DNA of 64,000 bases, taken from assembly GCA_023614405.1 (NCBI GenBank), contig CM042685.1, positions 248,001-312,000 of the forward strand. Reading direction: 5' to 3'. The stretch is from Avena insularis. Lineage: Eukaryota; Streptophyta; Magnoliopsida; Poales; Poaceae. This document shows positions 1-10,991 of the stretch, piece after piece (position 1 is the first letter of the stretch; each line of letters starts with the position of its first letter). A program made the translations under genes and the position numbers. The notes under the pieces were generated by a model. That model was not told where the DNA came from and did not search any database. It worked only from the letters and a program-made list of their open reading frames with translations.

Positions 1-414
1 AGACCCCGACGCCGACCACGGTGCCCCCCTAGCGGTTACCCTGACATCCGCTGAGGGCTACCACCTCTCTTGAGCACCTCATCAGCTTCCTCTACAGTCC
101 AAGCATTTGCGTCGTGACACGCCGTCTCGACACTCCCGCTGCTCTGTGGGGGATATCAACCTACTGAATACTACTTGGTTTCTCTCTGGGCTGACCATCC
201 ATGGCGTTTCTGTTGTTCACGCTACCACTATGACTGTAGGGGAGTGTTAGAGTATTAGACATATACAGTTATTATGATAGTTTAGATAAAGTTAGGTTAT
301 GTTTTACAATCTTAATTTGATTTGTACTCCAAGATAATCTCTTATGCCTATATATACTCACCTATTAGGCTCAATAATACATCCATCATATTCCGCAACA
401 CTCACACTCTTTCA
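1..414 (+). mobile_element. 3' end of a Copia-type retrotransposon with short LTR
   Basis: Bases 1-233 look like the tail of an internal region without a usable frame. A purine-rich run (aggggag, about 237-244) lies directly before a TG dinucleotide at 245, as a polypurine tract does before a 3' LTR. The candidate LTR runs from 245 (tgttagagtattag) to a CA at 413-414, about 170 bp, and contains a TATA-like stretch (tatatata) near 351. The 5' part of the element lies outside the window, so the target duplication cannot be tested. The order Copia is inferred from the LTR style; the exact right end is uncertain. Confidence 0.5.
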
Positions 415-999
415 CTATTTATCTGAAGCTATTAAATAGGAAAAAATTAAAGAAAATGTATAATATTTTCTAGGAATTAATATTTCCTCATACCCATGCA
501 TATGTATTTCTAGACAATTTTTAGGGTGTAGATATATGCTAAACTAGACGTGGGAGTAGTAATTATCACAAAACATCGAACTATTAATAATCTAGTTATT
601 CTTTGAATCAGCAGCTGGCTATGAGTTAGGGTCCATTGGCAATATTTTTGTTTCTCGAGTTTTGTGGTATACTCAAGTATTGGATGTATGCTATGTCTGC
701 ATACTCCATTGTTTTGAGATTTTGGTTATTTGAACTTACACCAATGATTTTCGAGGTCAGGTAAGGTAAGGGTGGATAAAGGTCTTATTAGGTGGGGTGG
801 TGTGTGTGTGGGTGGGTAGGTAGCAGGAGTGGCCGATCCTTCCTTCCAGCGGCATGGTACGGTACGGGTGTTAGCTAAGATTCTTAGGTAGGTGAGACAC
901 GCGCCATGGGTTACGTCTACTTATATACTAGTAGGTATTCTAAAACCCCTCAACTCAACGGCACGTGCGTGTGCCACTGCAACTAACGTTCTTCCAACC
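415..999. other. Upstream region of the P450 pseudogene, no gene seen
   Basis: This AT-rich stretch shows no coding frame or recognisable transposon end. It contains a short GT/GGGT-rich run near 795-825. The last 100 bases lead into the P450 start codon and probably hold the old promoter and 5' UTR. Confidence 0.4.
921..930 (+). promoter_or_regulatory. Possible TATA box of the P450 pseudogene
   Basis: The sequence ttatatacta lies about 75 bases before the ATG at 1000. The spacing suits a plant TATA box with a short leader. No other promoter element is recognised, so this is a position-based guess. Confidence 0.3.
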
Positions 1000-3900
1000 A
1001 TGGACATGGACATGGACCTGGACCGGGACGCGCTCCTGCTCATTGCCTCCTCCTCCTCCTTGGCTGCCCTGGCCATCGCATCCCTCATCTGGTTTCTCCG
1101 GCGCCGCCGTGGCAAAAAGTCTCGCAAGCTGCCGCTGCCGCCTGGCCCGAGGGGCTGGCCGGTGCTGGGCAACCTGCGGCAGCTGGGCGCCAAGCCGCAC
1201 CACACCATGGCCGCGCTGTCACGCCAGCACGGCCCGCTCTTCCGCCTCCGCTTCGGCAGCGCCGAGGTGGTGGTGGCCGCGTCGGCCAAGGTCGCCTCCA
1301 TCTTCCTCCGCACCCACGACGCCAACTTCAGCGACCGCCCGCCAAACTCCGGCGCCGAGCACGTCGCCTACAACTACCAGGACCTCGTCTTCGCCCCCTA
1401 CGGCGCGCGCTGGCGCGCCCTCCGCAAACTCTGCGCGCTCAGGCTCTTCTCCGCCAAGGCCCTTTACGCCCTCCGCGCGGTCCGGGAGGAGGAGGTCCGC
1501 CTGATGGTGGCCTAGCTCTACGCCCACGCCTCCTCGTCGTCCTCGGAAGGGGTGGCGGTGGGGCAGGAGGCCAACGTGTGCGCGACGAACGCGCTGGCGC
1601 GGGCCGCCGTGGGGCGGCGCGTCTTGAGGAAGGCGGCGGCCGGGGAGGGAGCAAAGGAGTTCAAGGACATGGTGGTGGAGCTGATGCAGCTGGCCGACGT
1701 CTTCAACATCGTGGACTTTGTTCCCGCGCTCCGGTGGCTGGACCCGCAGGGCGTCCTCGCAAAGATGAAGCGGCTGCACAGCGATGCAACGGCATGATGG
1801 GCCGGATTCATCAGCGAGAGGAAGAGAAAGCAGCAGGGCGGCGGGGATGGGGATAATAAGGACCTGCTGAGCGTCATGCTGATGGGCGGCGAGGGGGATC
1901 AGGAGGAGGAGGAGGGGATGAGCAGCTTCAACCACACCGACATCAAAGCGCTTCTCCTGGTAACCAACTAACTAACGAACTAACTGAATACGCACTACAC
2001 ACATGCATGCATGATGCATGAATACACATGATCGATGCTTGTTTCATTATTATTATTAGAACTTGTTCACGGCGGGGACGGACACGACGTCAAGCACGGT
2101 GGAGTGGGCGCTGGCGGAGGTGATCCGGCACCGGGACGTCCTCGCCCAGGCGCAGCGCGAGCTCGACGACATGGTGGGCAAGGACCGCCTCGTGACGGAA
2201 TCCGACCTGCCGCGCCTCACCTTCCTCGCCGCCGTCATCAAGGAGACTTTCCGGCTGCACCCGTCGACGCCGCTCTCCCTCCCCGGGTGGCCGCCGAGGA
2301 CTGCGAGGTGGGCGGCTACCGCGTACCCAAGGGAACCACCCTTCTCGTCAACGTGTGGGCCATCGCCCGTGACCCTGCCTCGTGGGGGCCCGACGCGCTA
2401 GAGTTCAGGCCTGCCCGCTTCCTCCCAGGCGGGTCGCCTGGCGTGGGCGTCAAGAAACCACTGAGCTCATACCCTTGGTCGGGCGGAGGATATCTGGCGA
2501 ACCTCAGCTGGGGACTCAGGATGGTCACGCTCATCACCGCCACCTTGCTGCACGCCTTCGACTGGTCCTTGCTCCCCGCCGTCAATAATGGCGGCATCAT
2601 CTGAAGGGTTTCGCAGCATAGTAAATCAAAATTTTCTATGGAAGCGAACAGAGGGGAAGCCAAGATCTAATCTAGGAGATGCAAACAACGAGAGAGATTG
2701 GATTAGATCTTCATACCCTTGAAGATTCGCTGGCGGGCGTTAAATCGAACATGGGTGATGTAGTCGTACTCGCTTCTCCTCCTCGCGATCCGATCGATCT
2801 AGCACCACAAGTGGCGGTGCCTCCGTGAGATGCACCGTGCACCTCGACGTCTCCTCCTTCCTCGGACCAGCAAGTAGGGTGGAGAGATGGATTGGATCTA
2901 CAGCACGACGGCGTGGTGTATATGGTGGAGAATTTCTGCCGCAGGGCTTCGCCTACAAACAGTCGGGAGGGAGAGAGGAGGGCAGCAGGGCAACTAGGGT
3001 TTGGAGGAAGATGTGTAGAGGGGAGGGGGCGCACCAGCCCTCTATATATAGAGGGGGGTGCGGCCAGCCCTTGCCCATCCTCCAAGCCTATCTCTAGTTT
3101 AAACGATTTAAACTCTCCCTTCTAGAAACCCTATCTTATCTCTAGTTTAAGCGATTTAAACTTATCTAGGATCGGCTGGGCCCTATGGGGCCTTGTGCCC
3201 CCTGGCCCAATGTGGCCAGGACACTCCCTCATAGGCCCATGCCCCTCCCGGAAGGTGGGACCACGTTGGACCCCTTCCGGAAGGTTCTAAAGCTTCGGTA
3301 CAATCTTGATTAACCCGGAACAATTCCGAACTCCAAAACTGCTTTGCCTTATATGAATCTTATTCTCGGACCATTCCGGAACCTCTCGTGATGTCCCGGA
3401 TCCCATCAGACTCGAACAAAAATTCATAAACCAATTATCAATCTATCCTAGCGTCGAGACACGTTAAGTGTGTGACCTGCGGTTCGAGAATATCTGGACA
3501 TGATCTTTTATCAATAATCAATAGCGAGTGCAGGCACCCATATTGACTCCCACATTCATCGATGATCATATCGGATGAACGCGATGCCAGGATTCAATCA
3601 ATCCCATATATATATTCCCTTCGTCTCGCGATATTTTACTTTCCCAAGATTGATCGTCGATACGTCATACCTAGTTCAATCTCGTTCACAGCAAGTACTT
3701 TACTCGTTCCGTAATCCGATATCACTTTGTGATTAACTCCTTAACCACATGCTTGCAAGCGGTGTTGATATCGATTACCGAGTGGTATGATATATCTCTC
3801 CGACTTGGGAGGACAAATTCCATCTCGATACATACAACCCAATAGATACTTTCCGATCACGAGAGACACCTTTATGATCACCCTCTCATAGGATGACGTT

Positions 3901-4421
3901 TGATGACCTCAAAGCTTTCTTCCGATACGAGGAGTTGTATTATCTCATGGTCTAAGGAATACAATATTTGACATAGGAAAAGCTTAGCAAAGATGAACAC
4001 AATGACACGATCTAATTGCTTCGCTTAGTTTGGAGTGCATCCACCATATCATTCTCCCAATGATATGATTTTATTATCAATTGACAACTCATGTCTATGG
4101 TTAGGAAACCTTAACCATCATTGATCAATGAGCTAGTCCATAGAGGCGTACTAGGGACACGGCGTTGTTCACAAACCACACAAGTATTAATGTTTCCGCT
4201 TAATACAATTCTAGCATGGAATATAAACTTTATCATGAACAAGAATTATAATAATAACATCTTTATTATTGCCTCTAGGGCATAATTCCAACATCATCCT
4301 CACCCCGCCGGACAAACTCGACATGGAGGAGGCCTATGGTCTCACCTTGCAAAGGGCCGTCCCACTCATGCTTCACCCCGTTCCTAGGTTGTCCTTGCCA
4401 TCAGCAGCCTACAAGGTGTAA
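1000..4421 (+). pseudogene. CYP75B: Flavonoid 3'-hydroxylase-like cytochrome P450 pseudogene (CYP75B type)
   Basis: The intact family is an ER-anchored P450 that hydroxylates the flavonoid B-ring at C3'. Exon 1 starts at ATG 1000, with an acidic repeated MDMDMDLD start, a membrane helix, an Arg-rich stop-transfer run and the PPGP hinge (about 1138-1160). It ends near 1959 at a gtaacc donor; exon 2 begins after an ag at about 2058-2059. Visible motifs are AGTDTT of the I helix (about 2068), KETFR of the K helix (2240-2254), and FRPARF (about 2403). The C-terminal exon end, with LDMEEAYGLTLQRAVPL and stop TAA at 4419-4421, resumes after a solo LTR at 2602-4293. Defects are a TAG stop at 1513-1515, small indels near 1790, a one-base loss in a C run near 2285, and a scrambled haem region where the Cys codon is TCT (Ser, 2493-2495). 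The CYP75B assignment rests on remembered family sequences; the pseudogene call is seen directly. Confidence 0.88.
2602..4293 (-). mobile_element. Copia solo LTR inside the P450 exon
   Basis: On the minus strand the element begins tgttggaattatgccctaga and ends in ttca, matching both LTRs of the complete Copia element at 22392-30916. The flanks are a perfect 5-bp target duplication, tcatc (2597-2601 and 4294-4298), and the P450 reading frame joins across it. No internal region remains, so this is a solo LTR formed by recombination between two LTRs. Length is 1692 bp against about 1700-1724 bp for the paired LTRs. Confidence 0.95.
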
Positions 4422-4803
4422 TAATATATATATAGCCGATCATCATTTAATAGTCACATGCCTTGTCATCAAATTATTGTAAGTAAGAAAATCGTGCGTG
4501 CATGTAGAGCTATCTATATACTCCCTCCGTTTTAAAATATAAGATGTTTTAGGTTTGTAAAGAGAATGTATCTAGACTTATTTTAGTACATAGGTTCACT
4601 CATGTTTAGAGTGAATCTAGACACTAAAACAAGTCTAGATACATTTGTTTTATAAAGCTAAAACATCTTATATTAAAAGCAGAATACTCTAGCGATAACT
4701 TTGTCGTACATATATCTGTTCTAGTAGTATGTATTTGCTTTAGGGTGCACACATCATACATTTTTTTAATTTGGTGCTCAGTTTTCTACTATGTACGTAC
4801 TCC
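4422..4803 (+). other. 3' flank of the P450 pseudogene (copy 1)
   Basis: This downstream sequence is non-coding. Parts of it (about 4430-4520 and 4700-4742) recur after the second P450 tail at 5812-5870 and 9759-9860, which marks the two P450 ends as paralogous copies. A MITE splits it at 4521. Confidence 0.7.
4521..4690. mobile_element. Stowaway-type (Tc1/Mariner) MITE
   Basis: The left end ctccctccgttttaaaat is the usual grass Stowaway terminus and is preceded by ta. The right arm (aaaacatcttatatta, from about 4659) is the inverse of the left (taagatgttttag), although the outermost right bases have decayed. The related flank at 9800-9825 lacks the element, which acts as an empty-site control. 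Confidence 0.85.
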
Positions 4804-5670
4804 CACTACAGGAACAGGAAGCTTCGAGGGCAGGTGCGGCCGGTCAAACATCGAGTCATTGATGTGAGCCGTGACCAGGCCGACTCCTCGCGTGGCCGTT
4901 GACATAGAATTGCCCTCGGCATATCCTATGCTACGCCGACGGCTGTCCTCAGCGTATCTATTTTCCCTTTTACCTTATTAAACTTTAAAAAATTATAACT
5001 AAATTATTTTAATTCGAAAAAATACAAATAATATATCAAAATTTGCAGAAAAATAAAATCTATCTATCTATACTCAAATATTACATATTTAAAAAAATTA
5101 GTGAAACATAAAACATTATATATAGTTTAAAACGGGCATAAAAAATTTAAAAACGATCGAAACAATGCGAAACCGTCGCGCTGTGTCATACTATGTGACA
5201 TAGTTACAAGAAAAAATGTCAAACCTGGTATATTGATTATGAATGAAAAGAACCTTCACAAACTGACCTATCTCATTCGAGGTTTCTTGTCTTTTCGGAT
5301 CAAATGACCAATGTTATAGCTAGAATCAAGGCATAGTTTATGATAATGTGTTCATATTGTGCATATATGTGCATCATGGGATGGAGAACAATGTTGCGGG
5401 AGGAAAATTTCCTTTTATGCACCAAAAGCCATTTTCATTTTCCGTTTTGTGAAGCAACCACCAAATGGCTAATTCAGAATACTACCACCATATTTTATAA
5501 AAATACTAGACCACCTTATATGTACAATATCCCAGCGGGGATCTGAAACCTTCGTCCACCCACGGTGAATAAGATAAATTCCTAGAATCGGCGGAAGTAG
5601 GTCAGATATGAACTATAGATACATGATCCGATGCTCATTTTTTTACAAAATCATTTTTAGTTATTCCCTT
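4804..5670 (+). mobile_element. CACTA-1, truncated left end plus part of a satellite-like unit
   Basis: It starts with cactacaggaacaggaagc and carries the subterminal word tacgccgacggc near 4933. The AT-rich part at 4985-5110 is similar to 6110-6230 in CACTA-2, so both belong to related families. From about 5215 it runs into one diverged copy of the ~660-bp repeat that fills the giant CACTA. At about 5665-5670 it stops abruptly against a P450 exon fragment. No right end and no transposase are seen. Confidence 0.65.
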
Positions 5671-5811
5671 GCCGTCAATAATGGCGGCATCATCCTCACC
5701 CGGGACAAACTTGACATGGAGGAGGCATATGGTCTCACCTTGCAAAGGTAGTCCACTCATGCTTCACCCGTTCCTAGGTTGTCCTTGCCATCGACGACCT
5801 ACAAGGTGTAA
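5671..5811 (+). pseudogene. CYP75B: Second copy of the P450 C-terminal exon end
   Basis: The stretch matches the last ~45 codons of the first P450 pseudogene (2579-2601 joined to 4294-4421), including DKLDMEEAYGLTLQR and the final taa at 5809-5811. It has its own small deletions: one codon pair lost near 5703 and a deletion after LTLQR that creates a TAG. The 5' rest of this paralogue is absent; CACTA-1 sequence stands in its place. Either a tandem P450 paralogue lost its 5' part, or a duplicated fragment was placed here. Confidence 0.88.
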
Positions 5812-6229
5812 TATATATGTATGTAGCACATCATCATTTAATAATCACACACCTTGTAAGTAAGAAAATTCACTAGGGAATAACTAAATAGGCCGACGGC
5901 CTTTTATATCTTACCCGGCAAAATGTGAACCGTCGGCGTAACCGTCGGCCCGTCGATTTACCGTCGGCGTAGAATAAATAGGCTGACGCCGTCGACCTAA
6001 ACATGACCATCGGCGTAGCCCATTGGACTAACAATGAACAGCAGCGTGGGTTTTGGACCTATCTGCTTGCCGAAATCGGCGTAACTATCTATTTTTTGCC
6101 ACATTAATCTTAGAAAAATTATAACTAAACCATTTAAATTCAGAAAAATACATATAATATATCAAAATTTGCAGAAAAATAAGATATATCTATATAAAAT
6201 CAAATATTATATATTTTTACTCAAAAAAT

Positions 6230-8940
6230 ATATAAAATATACAAATACTTTCGTATAACATATTTTTCATTTTCCAAGTGCAAAAAACGGGGTGTTTTGT
6301 GAAGCAACCACCAAAAGAAAGTTTCAAAATGATAATACCATATTTTTTAAAAATACTAGACCATATTGAATGGACAATTTCCCAACCTAGGAATCTCAAA
6401 CCTTTCCGTTCACCTCTCATGAAAAAGACAAATTCCTGCTAAATCGGTAGGAAATGAGTTAGATTTGAACTACTGGTACATGATATATTGCTCATGATTT
6501 TTTGTAAAAATCATTTTTAGGTTCACAATATGCTATTTCATCAGAGATCTAATGCAAGTTTAGTGAGACTCGTCCCCGAGCTAAGAATCATCATGCCCCT
6601 CGATTTAGGAAGTTTGATGATAGTTTGAAATGGGCATAAAAAATTAAAAAAACGATCGAAACAATACAAAACCTTCACGTGGTGTCATATTATATGACAT
6701 AGTTCCATGGAAAAATACCAGACTTGGTATATTCATTGAGTCTTAAAAAAACCTTCACAAAATGGCCTATCTCAATCGAGGTTTTCTGGATTTCAGGTCA
6801 AATGACCAATGTTATTGCTAGAATCGCGGTATAGTTTGCGCTAATGTGTCCATATTATGCATGTATGTGTATCATGTGATGGTGAACAATGTTGCAGGAG
6901 AAAGTTTTCTTTTAAATTACCAAAAGCCATTTTCATTTTCGATAGCAAAAAGCGGGGTGATTTTGTGAAGCAACCACCAAAGAAAGTTTCAAAATGATAA
7001 TACCACATTTTCAAAATACTAGACCATATTAAATGGACAATTTCCCAACCTAGGAATCTCAAACCTTTAGTTCACCTCTCGTAAAAAGACAAATTCTGCT
7101 GAATCGGTAGGAAATGAGTTAGATTTCAACTACTCGTTCATGATATATTGCTCATGATTTTTTGTAAAAATCATTTTTAGGTTCACAATATGATATTTCA
7201 TCAGAGATCTAATGCAAGTTTAGTGAGACTCGTCCCCGAGCTAAGAATCATCATACCCCTCGATTTAGGAAGTTTGACGATAGTTTGTAATGGGCATAAA
7301 AAATTAAAAAACGATCGAAACAATGCAAAACATTTGACATAGTTCCATGGAAAAATACCAGACTTGGTATATTCATTGTGTCTTAAAAAACCTTCACAAA
7401 ATGGTCTATCTCAATCGAGGTTTTCTGGATTTCAGGTCAAATGACCAATGTTATTGCTATAACCGCGGTATAGTTTGCGATAATGTGTCCATATTGTGCA
7501 CACATGTGTATCATGGGATGGTGAACAATGTTGCAGGAGGAAGTTTTCCTTTTAAATGCACCGAAAAGCCATTTTCATTTGAGTGCAAAAAGCGGGTGTT
7601 TTGTGAAGCAACCACCAAATGAAAGTTTCAAAATGATAATACCACATTTTTAAAAAATACTAGACCATATTGAATGGACAATTTGCCAACCGGGGTATCT
7701 CAAACCTTTCCGTTCACCTCTCGTGAAAAAGATAAATTCCTGCTGAATCGGTAGGAAATGAGTTAGATTTGAACTACAGGTACATGATATATTGATCATG
7801 ATTTTTTGCAAAAATTATTTTTTGGTTAACAATATGCTATTTCATCAGAGATCTAATGAGATTTTAGTGAGACTCAGCCCCGAGCTAAGAATCATCATGC
7901 CCCTCGATTTAGGAAGTTTGACGATAGTTTGAAATGGGCTTAAAAAATTAAAAAAGATCGAAACAATACAAAACCTTCGCTTGGTGTCATATTATCTGAC
8001 ATAGTTGCATGGAAAAATACAAAACTTGGTATATTGATTGTGTCTCAAAAAAACCTTCACAAAATGACCTATCTCAATCGAGGTTTTCTAGATTTCATGT
8101 CAAATGACCAATGTTATTGCTAGAAACACGGTATAGTTTGCGATAATGTTCCCATATTATGTAAGCAGGTGTATCATGGGATGGGGCACAATGTTGCAGG
8201 AGGAGTTTTCCTTTTAAATGCATAAAAGCCATTTTTATTTTCCGAGTGCAAAAAACGGGGTGTTTTTGTGAAGCAACCACCAAATGAAACTTTCAAAATG
8301 ATAATACCACATTTTAAAAAAATACTAGACCATATTGAATGGACAATTTCCCAACCGGGATATCTCAAACATTTTCATCCACCCCTCGTGAAAAAGAAAA
8401 ATTCCTGCCGAATCAGTAGGAAATAAGTTAGATTTGAATTACATGTACATGATATGATGCTCATGATTTTTTGCAAAAATAATTTTTAGGTTCACAATAT
8501 GCTATTTCATCAGATATCTAATGCAAGTTTAGTGAGGCTCATCCCCGAGCTAAGAATTTTCATGCCCCTCGATTTAGAAAGTTTGACGATAGTTTGAAAC
8601 GGGCATAAAAAATTCAAGAACGATCGAAACAATGAAAAACCTTCTCGTGGTGTCATATTATGTGACATAGTTGCATGGAAAAATATAAAACTTGATATAT
8701 TGATCGTGTCTCAAAAAAACCTTCACAAAATGACCTATCTCAATCGAGGTTTTCTGGATTTCAGGTCAAATGACCAATGTTATTGCTAGAATCGCGATAT
8801 AGTTTGCGCTAATGTGCCCATATTATGTACTCGTGTATATCATGGGATGGCGAACAATGTTGCAGGAGGAAGTTTTCCTTTTTGTCCCACCAAAAAGTCA
8901 TTTTTTATTTTTCGAGTGCCAAAAACGGGGTGTTTCATGA
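6230..8940 (+). repeat. Four diverged ~660-bp tandem units inside CACTA-2
   Basis: The recurring anchor cttggtatatt (or a one-base variant) falls near 6725, 7364, 8027 and 8690, giving spacings of about 640-664 bp. The units share landmarks with the giant-CACTA array: an aggtttt/aggtttc segment, aatgaccaatgttat, catattatg, aaagccattttc and atactagacca. They differ from those arrays by many substitutions, so they are an older or separate subfamily. The short open frames here are by-products of the repeat. Confidence 0.85.
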
Positions 8941-9310
8941 ATCTTGACATAGTTTCAGTTGGTCTAATACTTAAAATTTATGATATATAATTAAATAGAT
9001 GATAGGGATGTCATATTTGATTCCTATCATTTTTCTGATCGATTTGGATATATTATTTGTCGAATTGTGATTTACGGATTTGTAGATATGAATTATTCAA
9101 ATTTAAATAAAAAAGCAAAATAAATAAAATTTATTTTATTTTTATTTGAATTCAAGATTATTATTACTTATTTATTGTTGTTTACTCAAAAAATTGTATG
9201 CAATATAAAAAAACAAATATGTCTAACATTATAGTGTAATGGTTAATAGGTTTGATATGATAATATTCACAACAAGTTCTAGTTTCTTTGTAGGAAGCTC
9301 ATGTGGAAGG
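8941..9310. other. AT-rich interior of CACTA-2
   Basis: Between the last repeat unit and the 5S-like fragment the sequence is AT-rich, with runs such as ttttattttt near 9130. No gene or further repeat is recognised. Confidence 0.4.
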
Positions 9311-9370
9311 AACGAAGAAGTTAAGCGTGCTGGGCTGGAGTAGTATTAGAATGGGTGACCGATTGGGAAG
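9311..9370 (+). other. 5S rRNA-like fragment in CACTA-2
   Basis: About 60 bases resemble the central and 3' part of plant 5S rRNA: gaagttaagcgtgct (box A region), agtagtattagaatgggtga (intermediate element to box C) and ttgggaag. The 5' third and the 3' end of 5S rRNA are missing, and several bases differ from the plant consensus as I know it. It is therefore a derived fragment, such as in a 5S-derived SINE or Cassandra-like element, rather than a functional 5S gene. Internal Pol III promoter boxes are partly kept. Confidence 0.75.
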
Positions 9371-9758
9371 TTTGACTAATTGTGCAATTTGACTTGAGAC
9401 TAAGTATACTTAGAATTAAAAATGTCCACGTGAGATTAACAAGATAAACAATACAAAAATGTTAAAAAAAATTGAAAAAAAATTTGAAAACAAATATTGG
9501 AAAATTTTTTTGAAAAAATCTAAATGGCGACGGCAAGTCAGCGTATAAAACCGTTAGTCATCTATGTGGGCCCCATATGGTCTACGTCGATGGCTCTTTG
9601 CCGTCGGCGTAGCTATATCATGACGACTTTTCTCGCCGACGGAGGAGGAGGCTACGCCTCTGAGGTTGTCGCTTGGCCAGCGGTCGCCATCCTCGCCCGG
9701 CGGCATTTAGGACCTCTGGCCAGGACCTTGGTTGGCGTATTCAGCTTCTCATGTAGTG
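9371..9758. repeat. Right subterminal region of CACTA-2
   Basis: An A-rich stretch (9450-9520) is followed by gcgacggcaag, ccgtcggcgtagc and cgccgacgg words at 9524-9650, in both orientations. These match the CACTA-2 left subterminal words. The element ends at the tagtg of 9754-9758. Confidence 0.7.
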
Positions 9759-9860
9759 ATTATTGTAAGTAAGAAAATCGTGCGTGTATGTAGAGCTATC
9801 TATACACAAGCATGGCTTTGTAGTACATATATCTGTTCTAGTAGTATGTATTTTGCTTTA
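9759..9860 (+). other. P450 3' flank, copy 2 continued
   Basis: From the TSD att onward the sequence matches the copy-1 flank (attattgtaagtaagaaaat, agagctatctata, catatatctgttctagtagt) but lacks the MITE. It is the right half of the flank that CACTA-2 interrupted. Similarity to copy 1 stops at about 9858. Confidence 0.8.
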
Positions 9861-10991
9861 TTTATTGCATCAAGGTGGCACAAGAGCGACCAAGAGGAAT
9901 TAATTACACTAGTGTTTACGATGTGAACTTCAAGTTTATGGCTTTCTCGGTGATGATCTTCAAGTTTATGTATGGGCAAAGTATTGTGGATGGAATAGTA
10001 ATTTTTGCATCAAGTCAACCATCAAACCAAAACCAGTATACCTTTATCAAGGGCCATTCATTTGGTTCCGTGTATTTCCATTTTCCTAGGGATAGAGAAC
10101 CTAAGCCCTAGCCGTTTGGTTTCATATATTCTTAGTTTTTAGCAAATTGGTAATTGTTTGGCTAGTTGCATTGTCTCTGATAGCTTTACCTCCTGGCTGG
10201 TGAGGTGAGGTTACCCAACATCAGCAAGACAAAAAACAAAGTTCAAACAATTGCAATTAAGAGAACACCTAGGGCGTGTTTGGTAGGCGGGATTCCCGTT
10301 TCTCGCATCCGGCGAGAAGAAATAAGCCCGTTTGGTTATTCGGCTCACATGAGTTTGCTACATGGCACGACTTTTAAAGCAGGCCAAAAGTTGGCCCGCT
10401 GGGAACACTGACTTTGGGCGTTTCCACGGGAAGAGGCCCCCTTGTGCAAAAGGGGGGAAAAGCTGTGCCGCCCATGCAAGATCGGCGATGGCGCGAGCCG
10501 TGTGTTTCCCCCAAAAGCTGGCGGAAAAAAATTCATCACCGCCCGCTGCAGCGCGTCGGTATATGTCACCACCCGCCACACCAACGTCCATCGCCACCAT
10601 TTCCCCTATTCTTTGAGCTCTTAAACCGGCGAGGTTCTTGATCGGCCGGTAGGTAAGCGACAGTAGCGGAGGTTGTGGTTGTAGATCGGCTAGTGTAGGC
10701 GTTCTTTTCCAAGGTCTTTAGCGGCAACGTTCTTCGCTCCTACGATGCCGGTGAGTTCCATCAAACCCAAGATGTAGTAGCTTCAATCTGTTAGCACCTC
10801 GAAGATCTAATTGTAGTTTGCGATAGATCTATGTTAGTATGCCTAATGAACTGCTAGGTATAGTCATATATCGGTATCTTTGTGGACTCGTTTGGATGTC
10901 TAAGCTTGTGTTCATGCCTAGTCTAGGTCCTGATATGTGCGACCGTGAGATCTGTAGGACATGACCGCTGATGAGTACAAGCTAGGCCGTC
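9861..10991. other. Unassigned region, possible 5' UTR and intron of the Myb/SANT-like gene
   Basis: No clear gene is seen up to about 10600. The word ggcgtgtttggtag at 10273-10286 resembles the termini of Harbinger or hAT elements, but no partner end was found. From about 10600 to 10990 the base composition and a possible taggtaagcg donor (about 10650) suit a 5' UTR with an intron leading into the frame at 10992. This is inference from context only. Confidence 0.3.

Larger units (their letters stand above)
5871..9758. mobile_element. CACTA-2, complete-looking non-autonomous CACTA element
   Basis: The left end is cactagggaataact and the right end catgtagtg. The flanks carry a 3-bp target duplication, att (5868-5870 and 9759-9761). 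The copy-1 P450 flank near 4476 gives the uninterrupted sequence (aaattattgtaag), which supports these exact ends. Subterminal words GCCGACGG and CCGTCGGCGTAG occur at 5890-6010 and 9595-9645. Inside are an AT-rich zone, about four diverged ~660-bp units (6230-8940), an AT-rich spacer and a 5S rRNA-like piece. No transposase frame is visible. Confidence 0.85.

Noticed and set aside
892..999. Longer P450 start at an upstream in-frame ATG (892)
   Set aside because: The extra 36 residues do not look like a P450 N-terminus, while the membrane anchor begins a few residues after the ATG at 1000.
9311..9370. Functional 5S rRNA gene
   Set aside because: The 5' third and the 3' end are missing, several internal bases differ, and it lies inside a CACTA element.
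10273..10286. Harbinger or hAT terminus (ggcgtgtttggtag)
   Set aside because: No inverted partner or target duplication was found in the window, so it is only mentioned as a possibility.
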